From: Candidatus Omnitrophota bacterium
Lineage (GTDB): Bacteria; Omnitrophota; Gorgyraeia; Gorgyraeales; Gorgyraeaceae
DNA: 34,581 nucleotides
NCBI GenBank assembly: GCA_018814825.1
Contig: JAHIYJ010000024.1
Coordinates: 1 to 34,581, forward strand
Direction of reading: 5' to 3'
Shown: positions 1-6,114 of the stretch, piece by piece
Numbering within the stretch: position 1 is the stretch's first letter
Layout of the letters: every line of letters begins with the position of its first letter
The notes under the pieces: generated by a model
The model's database searches: none
Seen by the model: the letters and a program-made list of their open reading frames with translations, nothing else
Told to the model about the DNA's origin: nothing
Program-made: the position numbers and the translations under genes

Positions 1-152
1 ACTACTTCCTTAGCTCTTTCATAGACATACATATTAATCTTTGCCCCTTTAGTGCTATCAATAGTAGTAAATTTTTCTACATTAGTTTCTGCGTATAACA
101 TCGCTGAAGAAAATAGCAAACAAAATACTATTAAAAGTGTAAATAGCTTCAT
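1..152 (-). CDS. Secreted protein, N-terminal fragment (runs off window)
   Basis: An open frame starts at the ATG at 150-152 and runs off the left edge, so only about 50 codons are visible. It begins MKLFTLLIVFCLLFSSAM, a short basic start followed by a hydrophobic core, then LYAET, which looks like a signal peptidase I site. The visible mature part (NVEKFTTIDSTKGAKINMYV) is hydrophilic and shows no family I recognise. There is no clear Shine-Dalgarno sequence before the ATG. The product is probably exported; its function is unknown because the body of the gene is outside the window. Confidence 0.6.
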   Translation of the reverse strand, partial: MKLFTLLIVFCLLFSSAMLYAETNVEKFTTIDSTKGAKINMYVYERAKEV

Positions 153-237
153 AAGGATAAAAAGATACTATTTAAACTAGCATACACCTATATTCTTCCT
201 GACAAGCTCAAGAAGTATTGGTGCCTGTGAGTCGAGA

Positions 238-813
238 CTATTGAATTAATTTTTTAGGGTTGGCCTCTCCAAAATTTAAAACCCAGAGGATATCATCTTT
301 AAGGAAAATCTTCTTTTTGTATTTCTCTGATTGGTCAGATATTATTGGTCTATTTATTAGGTCGAAAGGTTTTACTCGTACAATTTCATCTTTATCCGTC
401 TTTATCCTCTTGTCAGTCCCGTCTGTTTTTATTGTCAAATATCTCAGACCAGCGTTATTGACACCATAAATATGATATCTGGTTATATCCTCGCAAAAAA
501 CAATCCTCCCTTCCTTGGTCCACTCGGGAGAGCGCATATCTATTGTATAGAAATTCCTCCACCCATGTTTCCTGAAAAATCTTGCAATATGATTTGAAGG
601 AGATTGATCCTTAAAAGTAAGTTTTTTAAGATCTGTGCCGTCTATATTGACCACCCAGATATCACTATTACCAACAGGTGTTATCGCGCTGAATGCGATT
701 TTATCCTCGTCAGGGGAAAGTTGAAAATCTGTAACCTTTACTATTTGCGCAGGCCCTTGGTGGCAGCCGTATATTAACACGCTAAATATCACAATGACTG
801 ATATTCTCTGCAT
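238..813 (-). CDS. Lipoprotein with TolB/PD40-like beta-propeller repeats
   Basis: The protein has about 191 residues. The start at M (811-813) gives MQRISVIVIFSVLIYGC, a lipoprotein signal peptide with lipobox LIYGC, so the mature protein should be lipid-anchored. An in-frame start 8 codons upstream (837) is also possible; neither has a good ribosome site. After the Cys the sequence carries PD40-type repeats: LSPDEDKIAFS followed by SDIWVVNIDGTDLKKLT, then a degenerate copy (RSPEWTKEGRIVF, later YLTIKTDGTDKRI) and a third (DDILWVLNFGEANPKKL). Such repeats form propeller blades in TolB-like and dipeptidyl-peptidase-like proteins. With only three blades it is too short for a closed propeller and may be a remnant or a partial domain. 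It lies 9 bp downstream of the XRE regulator gene. Confidence 0.6.
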   Translation of the reverse strand: MQRISVIVIFSVLIYGCHQGPAQIVKVTDFQLSPDEDKIAFSAITPVGNSDIWVVNIDGTDLKKLTFKDQSPSNHIARFFRKHGWRNFYTIDMRSPEWTKEGRIVFCEDITRYHIYGVNNAGLRYLTIKTDGTDKRIKTDKDEIVRVKPFDLINRPIISDQSEKYKKKIFLKDDILWVLNFGEANPKKLIQ

Positions 814-846
814 ATTTTTATATTCTGACAATGTCATTTTGCAAAG

Positions 847-1203
847 CTAGAGCTTGATCTTGCGCTTTTTATACCTCTTATCTAAAACACCTAACAAATC
901 GGAGTACAATTCCAGACTGGCAGGTTTACTCTCATTGACAATATTTATTAATTTTTTACGCTTATAGTCCAAGGAAGCAACCTCTGCCTCGTCCATTAGT
1001 AGTTCGTGGGCATTTATTTCTAATGCATCGGCAATCTTGCAAACCATACGTACTGTGGGAATTTTTTTTCCACTTTCTATCCGGCTAATATATGTAGGGT
1101 GTATATCGACTTTCTCAGCGAATCTTTCCTGAGTCCATCCTCTGGAGTTGCGGAATGTTCTGATTCTACTTGGCAGAATAATTCGTATTTTTTCTATATT
1201 CAT
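847..1203 (-). CDS. XRE-family helix-turn-helix transcriptional regulator
   Basis: The protein has 118 residues. An HTH_3/XRE domain spans about residues 12-70: RTFRNSRGWTQERFAEKV (helices 1-2), HPTYISRIESGKKIP (recognition helix) and a following helix ending INAHELL. The C-terminal 45 residues are charged and end in a lysine-rich tail (KRYKKRKIKL). The start is the ATG at 1201-1203, with AAAGGA about 5 nt upstream. DNA-binding regulators of this size often control their own gene or a neighbouring one. The only local candidate site is the TGACAG-N14-CTGTCA dyad just upstream. No toxin-like partner is adjacent. Family assignment is secure; target genes are unknown. Confidence 0.85.
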   Translation of the reverse strand: MNIEKIRIILPSRIRTFRNSRGWTQERFAEKVDIHPTYISRIESGKKIPTVRMVCKIADALEINAHELLMDEAEVASLDYKRKKLINIVNESKPASLELYSDLLGVLDKRYKKRKIKL

Positions 1204-1250
1204 AATATTCCTTTATATTATATTGGTGAGTAACTAAGAAATGAATAGGT

Positions 1251-1276
1251 TGACAGTCACATAATAATGCCTGTCA
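1251..1276. promoter_or_regulatory. Possible operator dyad upstream of the XRE gene
   Basis: TGACAG (1251-1256) and CTGTCA (1271-1276) form an inverted repeat with 14 nt between. CAGTCA also occurs as a direct repeat (1254-1259 and 1275-1280). The dyad lies about 50-75 bp upstream of the XRE start, where an autoregulatory site would be expected. Assignment rests on symmetry and position only. Confidence 0.25.
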
Positions 1277-1292
1277 GTCATATTTTACCTAT

Positions 1293-1337
1293 GCTTAACT
1301 TGACGATTCTTACATTGTAAGTTTTGTCAAGTTAAGC
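1293..1337. repeat. REP-like palindrome, copy A (3' end of RAYT gene)
   Basis: The core palindrome at 1295-1335 has arms TTAACTTGAC and GTCAAGTTAA, extended here to 12 bp by GC on both sides. The centre contains a second palindrome, CTTACATTGTAAG. The two are separated by GATT on the left and TTTT on the right, giving a long hairpin with a small internal loop. The last eight codons and the stop codon of the RAYT gene are read from this copy. Four more copies occur at 2242, 2348, 14266 and 24017, all in the same orientation. Confidence 0.9.
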
Positions 1338-2221
1338 GTGTTATAAATAGCTGTTTTGCTTATTCTGAATCTATCTGCGATCTGCGGTATACTATAGCCC
1401 ATATTCATCAATCTTCTTATTAATAATCTTCGGATTTCCAGCTCTCTGGATCCTCTGAGCCGGCCTTTATTCTTTAATGCCTGGATCTGGTGCTCGAAAG
1501 ATTGACATTCCGACAGGCTTCCATTCGGAAGGACTAGCCCTTCAATGTCATTCAAGGCTTTATTAAAGGCCTTGACAATCTCTTCCGTCGCCTTTGGCTG
1601 TTTCATGGTGTCTGGTAATTTTTCTTTCCTCATGCCTTCCAATAACTGCCTGTAAGATACGCGTGCCTTTTGCGTGTCAAGATTTAACAAATCAAGCACA
1701 CTTGTGTAATCCACAAAACTAGCAATATTTGTATCTCTTGAGAATAAATTACAGGAGGACCATCTGTAACCCGCAGGATCTTCCACTATACCTGCCTTCA
1801 CAGGATTGAGATGTATATATAAAGAGGCGCTCAAGAGATAGCTATCATCCAAACACAATGCGGATCTAAAGGAACCGCTAAAGACATGGCCTTTCCTGTT
1901 ATATTTTGAATTAAAATAAAAGGCATATCTTTTAAATAGGCATTCCATGATCTCTGAAAGATTGGCTCCTCCCATCTCAATTAAAAGATGAAGGTGGTTT
2001 AACATTAAAGCAAAGCTCAATACTCCAAATTTAAAACTTTTTGATACCTCCTTTATTAAATACAACATATGCAGATAATCCACTTCTTCCAGAAACAAAG
2101 ACTCAAATCCAGTAGCATGCTGCGTAATATGCAGAATTGCCCCTTCAAACGCGATTTTGTTTCTAGCCCTGAAGTAACGTTTCAGCCTCCCTTCGTCTAT
2201 CAAATTCATCACATCCCCCAT
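1310..2221 (-). CDS. RAYT: REP-associated tyrosine transposase (Y1 HUH superfamily)
   Basis: The protein has 303 residues. The N-terminal Y1_Tnp domain shows the HUH metal-binding pair in MLNHLHLLIEM (H76, H78) and the likely nucleophile Y135 in YIHLNPVKAG, the position of the catalytic tyrosine in IS200/RAYT enzymes. Between them is the family stretch RKGHVFSGSFRS. The C-terminal region (about 255-300) holds a helix-turn-helix: RRLLIRRLMNMGYSIPQIA followed by DRFRISKTAIYNTL. Start: ATG at 2219-2221 with a strong GGGAGGG site 4 nt upstream. Enzymes of this class nick and join single-stranded hairpin repeats and are thought to disperse REP elements. Fittingly, copies of one palindrome flank the gene on both sides (1293-1337, 2241-2283), and the reading frame ends inside the downstream copy with residues LNLTKLTM. 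It looks intact. Confidence 0.88.
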   Translation of the reverse strand: MGDVMNLIDEGRLKRYFRARNKIAFEGAILHITQHATGFESLFLEEVDYLHMLYLIKEVSKSFKFGVLSFALMLNHLHLLIEMGGANLSEIMECLFKRYAFYFNSKYNRKGHVFSGSFRSALCLDDSYLLSASLYIHLNPVKAGIVEDPAGYRWSSCNLFSRDTNIASFVDYTSVLDLLNLDTQKARVSYRQLLEGMRKEKLPDTMKQPKATEEIVKAFNKALNDIEGLVLPNGSLSECQSFEHQIQALKNKGRLRGSRELEIRRLLIRRLMNMGYSIPQIADRFRISKTAIYNTLNLTKLTM

Positions 2222-2240
2222 TTTACCCTCCCTTCTCTTT

Positions 2241-2283
2241 TTTAACTTGACGATTCTTACATTGTAAGTTTTGTCAAGTTAAG
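2241..2283. repeat. REP-like palindrome, copy B (upstream of RAYT gene)
   Basis: The core at 2242-2282 is identical to copy A over the whole 41 bp. It ends about 20 bp before the RAYT start codon, leaving only the ribosome-binding site between. With copy A it brackets the transposase gene in direct orientation, about 0.95 kb apart. Confidence 0.9.
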
Positions 2284-2336
2284 GTGGTTTATATATAGTA
2301 GACACGGCTACATCCTGTTTTCTTTCAAAAATTTTT

Positions 2337-2393
2337 AAAAAAATAGCTTAACTTGACGCTTCTTACATTGTAAGTTTTGTCAAGTTAAGCTAT
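2337..2393 (-). terminator. Intrinsic terminator of hom-thrC built from REP copy C
   Basis: On the transcribed (minus) strand the 15-bp stem of copy C is followed directly by seven T residues (A-run at 2337-2343 on the plus strand). A long stem, an immediate U-tract and a position just after the last gene of the unit are the features of a Rho-independent terminator. The other four copies of the repeat lack a T-run in this position. Confidence 0.7.
2343..2393. repeat. REP-like palindrome, copy C (downstream of thrC)
   Basis: The core at 2348-2388 differs from copies A and B by one base (GCTT instead of GATT left of the inner palindrome). Its perfect arms are longer, 15 bp, because ATAGC on the left pairs with GCTAT on the right. 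It lies 33 bp after the thrC stop codon. Confidence 0.9.
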
Positions 2394-2426
2394 GGGATCT
2401 GCTTTAACTTATTTTAATTATTAGCG

Positions 2427-3482
2427 TTAGAGAGAGATTTCTTTCAGGATTGAGTCTAGGGTTGCTGGGACTACTTTGGGTTCTTTTATGGTTTTTATGG
2501 CGCGGTCTGGATCTTTTAGGCCGTGGCCTGTAAGGATACAGACTATTCTGGGGGATTTTACTTTTTTGAAATAGCCGGCTTTGTGGAGTTTTAATATGCC
2601 AGCTACTGACACGGCAGAGGCAGGTTCGACAAATACGCCTTCTTTGTCCGCTAGAATTTTATATGCTTCAAGGATTTCCTGGTCAGTTACCATGTCTATA
2701 AGGCCTCCTGATTCATCCCTGGCGGATTCCGCCTGTTTCCAGCTAGCCGGGTTTCCTATGCGAATGGCAGTGGCTATGGTCTCTGGTTCCTGGACTGGTT
2801 TTCCTCTTACAATAGGGGCAGCTCCTTCTGCCTGGAATCCCAGCATCTTAGGAAGGCTTTTTATTATACCTTTTTCTTTGTATTCTTTGTAGCCTTTCCA
2901 GTAGGCAGTAATATTGCCGGCGTTCCCGACAGGTATGGCGTGAAAGTCAGGGGCCTTGCCGTCAAGCTGGTCACAGATCTCAAACGCTCCTGTCTTCTGG
3001 CCTTCTATCCTGTAGGGATTTATTGAATTTACAAGCTGTATCGGGTATTTAGCGGTGATTTCTTTTACAAGGTTAAGTGCCTCGTCAAAATTACCATCCA
3101 CTGCTATGACCTGTGCGCCGTGAATAAGCGCCTGGGCAAGTTTACCAAGTGCAATGGCGCCTTTTGGAACCAGGACCACGCACTTCATCCTGGCCCTTGC
3201 AGAATATGCAGCTGCAGAGGCAGAGGTATTTCCGGTAGAGGCGCAGATAACAGCGTTTTTCTTTTCCTCCAAGGCCTTTGAGACAGCAAGGGTCATGCCT
3301 CTATCCTTAAAAGACCCGGTGGGATTAAGCCCTTCGTATTTTAAATAGACCTCTACCTTCAATAACTCTGACAGAAAACAGGAGTAAATAAGCGGGGTAT
3401 TGCCCTCGTTAAGAGTGATTACAGGAGTCTTGTCAGTTACCGGGAGGAATTTCCTGTATTTATCTATGAGGCCTTTCCACAT
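2427..3482 (-). CDS. thrC: Threonine synthase
   Basis: The enzyme (351 residues, usual length for the short bacterial form) converts O-phosphohomoserine to threonine with pyridoxal phosphate in the cytoplasm. The PLP lysine is K59 in [12 protein letters not shown]. The substrate and cofactor loops are [18 protein letters not shown] and the glycine-rich [15 protein letters not shown]. The C-terminal PLP-binding stretch is [11 protein letters not shown]. The start is the ATG at 3480-3482 with GGAAAG upstream. It follows hom by 4 nt, so the two are surely co-transcribed. No homoserine kinase (thrB) is in the unit, so the phosphorylated substrate must come from a gene elsewhere. Transcription appears to end at the terminator formed by repeat copy C. 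Confidence 0.95.
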   Translation of the reverse strand: MWKGLIDKYRKFLPVTDKTPVITLNEGNTPLIYSCFLSELLKVEVYLKYEGLNPTGSFKDRGMTLAVSKALEEKKNAVICASTGNTSASAAAYSARARMKCVVLVPKGAIALGKLAQALIHGAQVIAVDGNFDEALNLVKEITAKYPIQLVNSINPYRIEGQKTGAFEICDQLDGKAPDFHAIPVGNAGNITAYWKGYKEYKEKGIIKSLPKMLGFQAEGAAPIVRGKPVQEPETIATAIRIGNPASWKQAESARDESGGLIDMVTDQEILEAYKILADKEGVFVEPASAVSVAGILKLHKAGYFKKVKSPRIVCILTGHGLKDPDRAIKTIKEPKVVPATLDSILKEISL

Positions 3483-3486
3483 AAAA

Positions 3487-4782
3487 TTATCTTTCCAGCC
3501 GCATTAGGACGCTTTTTCTTTTTATGGTCTTTAGCTTATCTATTTTCTTAAGCGCGTCCTGCATATCTTTTTCCCGCGCTTCATGTGTTAGCATTACAAT
3601 GGGTATGATCTGGTCTGCCCTTCTCTCTTTCTGGACAACGCTTGATATACTGATACCGTGCCTTCCCAAAAGGTCTGCTATCTGCGCCAGGACACCTGGC
3701 TTATCTATGGCAGAAAAGTGCACGTAATACCTGGCGCGGACATCGTCCATTTTCCTGATTTTTTTGATCTCTGCCCTGTCAGGGGCAACATATTTATTTG
3801 ATTCATTGCAGTAACAAATAGTGTACGCCAGGCCCATGATATCGCTCAGGATAGCGCTGGCAGTAGGGAGTCTGCCCGCGCCCTCACCGTAGAATACCTG
3901 TTTTCCAACGAGGTCTGCGTCTATAAAGATAGCGTTGTAGATACCTGAGACAGATGAGAGCAAGTTATCAGAAGGCAATAAAGTGGGATGCACCCTTACT
4001 TCCAGCTCCCTGCCGTAACGTTTTGCAATGGCAAGTAATTTCACGACATAGCCCAGTTCAGCCGCATACTGAATATCGATGCTGGAGATCTTCTCTATGC
4101 CCTCTACATGGATATCGTCCATGGAGACCCTTTTACCAAACGCCAGGAATGAAAGAATAGCCAGCTTGTGGGCAGAATCAAGGCCTTTTATATCAAGTGA
4201 CGAGTCTTTTTCAGCATAGCCTTTTGACTGGGCCTCTTTAAGGACTGATTTGAAACTAGACCCTTCAGTGCTCATACGGCTCAATATGTAATTTGATGTG
4301 CCGTTCAGTATGCCAAATATACTTGAAAAGCTATTTGCGACCATACCTTCTCGTATAGCCTTTACAATAGGCACTCCTCCAGCCACGCTCGCCTCAAAAA
4401 GTATCTGACGCTTGTTTTCCTCGGCCTGTTTAAATATATCATTGCCTTCGGCCGCGAGGAGATATTTATTGGCAGTGACCACGTGTTTACCTGCGCAGAG
4501 AGATTTTATTATGATTTCTTTAGCCGGGTGTATCCCCCCTATCAGTTCAATCACGATGTCTATTTCAGGATCGTTGATTACCCTGTCAGCGTCTTTAGTA
4601 AGCATAACTTTCGGAACATTAACATCGCGCCTTGACTTAAGGTCCTTGTCGCACACCATCGAAAGGTTCAGCTCTATACCGGTCCTTTCCCGGAAAAATC
4701 TGCGGCGTTCCAGAAGAAGTTTTACCACGGAAGAACCTATGGTCCCGAAACCTATTACCCCTACATTGACTTTACTTTTCAC
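3487..4782 (-). CDS. hom: Homoserine dehydrogenase with C-terminal ACT domain
   Basis: It reduces aspartate semialdehyde to homoserine with NAD(P)H, the branch step toward threonine and methionine. I chose the GTG at 4780-4782 as start (431 residues). It has GAGGTGG about 5 nt upstream and places [14 protein letters not shown], the Rossmann loop, at the N-terminus as in the family. A TTG farther up (4830) would overlap the PilZ gene. Visible motifs are [29 protein letters not shown] and [10 protein letters not shown], then [15 protein letters not shown] around the catalytic centre. The C-terminal 80 residues ([18 protein letters not shown] onward) are an ACT domain, which usually binds threonine for feedback inhibition. 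It is followed by thrC at 4 nt. Confidence 0.95.
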   Translation of the reverse strand: MKSKVNVGVIGFGTIGSSVVKLLLERRRFFRERTGIELNLSMVCDKDLKSRRDVNVPKVMLTKDADRVINDPEIDIVIELIGGIHPAKEIIIKSLCAGKHVVTANKYLLAAEGNDIFKQAEENKRQILFEASVAGGVPIVKAIREGMVANSFSSIFGILNGTSNYILSRMSTEGSSFKSVLKEAQSKGYAEKDSSLDIKGLDSAHKLAILSFLAFGKRVSMDDIHVEGIEKISSIDIQYAAELGYVVKLLAIAKRYGRELEVRVHPTLLPSDNLLSSVSGIYNAIFIDADLVGKQVFYGEGAGRLPTASAILSDIMGLAYTICYCNESNKYVAPDRAEIKKIRKMDDVRARYYVHFSAIDKPGVLAQIADLLGRHGISISSVVQKERRADQIIPIVMLTHEAREKDMQDALKKIDKLKTIKRKSVLMRLER

Positions 4783-4801
4783 TGAAACCACCTCTTTAGC
4801 C

Positions 4802-5185
4802 TTAGCTATTCCTTTGAGTATTGTATTCAACCATCCTTTTTATCACGGCCCTGTCCTCGTCCTTTATGCCAATAAATCTCACGCTGGTATCATACATTAT
4901 ACCTCTTATTCTCTGCTTTGAATCTATTACCTTGACCTTGGCGTTAAGATACTCGGGTGAGCCAGGCAGCTTGATCTTGACCTTTAATATAGTTCCCGGT
5001 TTAAACTTCTCACCTGTGGTGAATAATATGCCTCCAAGGCTTATGTTTTTTGTCTGAGTAAGGTCGCTCTTTGCCTCAGCCGTACTTATATCGCTATAGG
5101 AAATTACAAAATTACCGCTAATCCTGACGAATTTCCTTCTCTCGAAAATAATATTGTTATTCGCGGCCTCAGGCCCTTCCGGCAT
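4802..5185 (-). CDS. PilZ-domain protein (probable cyclic-di-GMP sensor)
   Basis: The protein has about 127 residues. The single PilZ domain shows both nucleotide-binding elements: the arginine motif in FERRKFVR and the downstream NISLGG (the [D/N]xSxxG motif). PilZ proteins bind cyclic-di-GMP and change surface, motility or exopolysaccharide functions through protein contacts; the partner cannot be told here. Start: ATG at 5183-5185 has GAGG 9 nt upstream. A TTG at 5200 is a weaker choice. The gene begins only about 20 nt after the 3' end of tRNA-Pro and ends about 20 nt before hom, so it may be transcribed with both. Nothing links it by function to threonine synthesis. Confidence 0.85.
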   Translation of the reverse strand: MPEGPEAANNNIIFERRKFVRISGNFVISYSDISTAEAKSDLTQTKNISLGGILFTTGEKFKPGTILKVKIKLPGSPEYLNAKVKVIDSKQRIRGIMYDTSVRFIGIKDEDRAVIKRMVEYNTQRNS

Positions 5186-5205
5186 ATAAAATATCCTCAA
5201 AAGGC

Positions 5206-5283
5206 TGGTCGGGGCGACTGGATTCGAACCAGCGGCCCCCTGAACCCCATTCAGGTGCGCTAAACCAACTGCGCCACGCCCCG
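5206..5283 (-). tRNA. tRNA-Pro (anticodon GGG), CCA encoded
   Basis: On the minus strand the acceptor arms CGGGGCG (5277-5283) and CGCCCCG (5210-5216) pair fully. The D arm is GCGCAGTTGGTTTAGCGC and the anticodon stem CCTGA/TCAGG encloses the loop ATGGGGT, so the anticodon is GGG (5246-5248), reading proline codons CCC and CCU. The T arm is GCTGG-TTCGAAT-CCAGT with one G-T pair. Discriminator A is followed by an encoded CCA (5206-5208). The 5' end overlaps by three bases the terminal inverted repeat of the 96-bp tandem units. Confidence 0.95.
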
Positions 5284-5584
5284 TTCCAAATTCTTAAATA
5301 TCACCAAATAATTTATAAGAATTGACCACAGTTATTTACAAGTAATAAATTGATTATCGATTAGAATTTGGAACGGGGCACGATCCGTTCCAAATTCTTA
5401 AAGATCATCAAGCAATCCAGCATAATTGTCCGTAACCATCTACAAACAATATATTGATAATCGCTTAGAATTTGGAACGGGGCACGATCCGTTCCAAATT
5501 CTTAAAGATCATCAAGCAATCCAGCATAATTGTCCGTAACCATCTACAAACAATATATTGATAATCGCTTAGAATTTGGAACGG
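5281..5584. repeat. Three tandem 96-bp units bounded by 14-bp inverted repeats
   Basis: The units are 5281-5376, 5385-5480 and 5489-5584, each 96 bp, spaced by the same 8 bp (GGCACGAT), so the period is 104 bp. Every unit begins CCGTTCCAAATTCT and ends with its exact reverse complement AGAATTTGGAACGG. Units 2 and 3 are identical. Unit 1, next to the tRNA, aligns to them without gaps but its interior is only about 70% identical, while the ends are fully conserved. The layout resembles a small non-autonomous mobile element (MITE-like) or a tandemly copied tRNA 5' region. It fills the space between the GIY-YIG gene and tRNA-Pro. Confidence 0.9.
5312..5341 (-). promoter_or_regulatory. Candidate promoter of tRNA-Pro inside repeat unit 1
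   Basis: On the minus strand, TTGTAA (5336-5341) is followed after 18 bp by TATAAA (5312-5317), which lies 28 bp before the tRNA 5' end. The match is moderate. The homologous positions of units 2 and 3 have lost the TATAAA, so only the unit next to the tRNA looks promoter-active. Confidence 0.45.
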
Positions 5585-5585
5585 A

Positions 5586-5855
5586 TCACGCCCCCTTATT
5601 CCAAGCTTCCAAATAATACCTAAGTCTATCTCTTAAATATTTCTTGCCTCTGCCAGTCTTTAACTGCTTCTCTCTCGCTACGGCATCCTTTTTCGACAAA
5701 CACCCTTCAATGTAAACTAATCCAAACGGTATCCTAGGCCTCGTTGAAGGTTCATCTCCATTATTATGCTCCTTCACACGTCGCTCTAGATCATCCGTAA
5801 ATCCGGTATAAAACTTCCTATCTTTCAAGCTCTGTAACACATATACATAATACAT
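5586..5855 (-). CDS. GIY-YIG nuclease domain protein (YhbQ/UPF0213-like)
   Basis: The 89-residue protein is a single GIY-YIG domain. MYYVYVLQSLKDRKFYTGFT carries the Tyr-Val-Tyr strand and the YTG half of the motif. ERRVKEHNNG holds the catalytic arginine, followed by FGLVYIEGC and AVAREKQLKTGRGKKYL. GIY-YIG domains cut DNA; stand-alone forms of this size are widespread and mostly uncharacterised. The ATG at 5853-5855 has no clear ribosome site and lies only some 8 nt after the expected transcription start of a good promoter, so the mRNA may be nearly leaderless. The stop codon abuts the tandem inverted-repeat units, which suggests, without proving it, a link between nuclease and repeat. Confidence 0.85.
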   Translation of the reverse strand: MYYVYVLQSLKDRKFYTGFTDDLERRVKEHNNGDEPSTRPRIPFGLVYIEGCLSKKDAVAREKQLKTGRGKKYLRDRLRYYLEAWNKGA

Positions 5856-5869
5856 CTTACTATCGGAGA

Positions 5870-5898
5870 ATTATACCATATATATGAGGAGGTTTCAA
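5870..5898 (-). promoter_or_regulatory. Promoter of the GIY-YIG gene
   Basis: On the minus strand TTGAAA (5893-5898), a 17-bp spacer and TATAAT (5870-5875) form a near-consensus sigma-70 promoter with an extended TGG just before the -10. The start codon of the GIY-YIG gene follows 14 bp after the -10. Confidence 0.7.
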
Positions 5899-6114
5899 AT
5901 AATACAGATTATCATGATTATCATAATAAGGTTTGCCGATATGGCAAATATAGTAGTCCATAAAATAATATTTTTCCTTTACGATAAATAGCCATGACAC
6001 TCTCTCTTACATTTGGATGATATAGGTAAGGTAAAATGGCATTTAGAAACAGGTTCTTTAGCTGGGCATTAAATCTATTTGTTTCTTTCTAATGCAAAAT
6101 ATAGAGCATAAGAA

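Noticed and set aside
847-1203. Antitoxin of a toxin-antitoxin pair
   Set aside because: The XRE protein has no small toxin-like neighbour; the next gene downstream is a lipoprotein and upstream is the RAYT.
5281-5584. CRISPR array
   Set aside because: Only three units of 96 bp with constant 8-bp spacers and inverted ends; CRISPR arrays have 25-40 bp repeats and variable spacers of similar length, and no cas genes are near.
5206-5584. Integrative element attachment site at tRNA-Pro
   Set aside because: Integrases normally use tRNA 3' ends and leave a tRNA-fragment direct repeat; here the repeats touch the 5' end and no integrase is present.
5586-5855. Intron-encoded homing endonuclease
   Set aside because: The protein is a bare GIY-YIG domain without DNA-binding modules, and there is no group I intron or interrupted gene around it.
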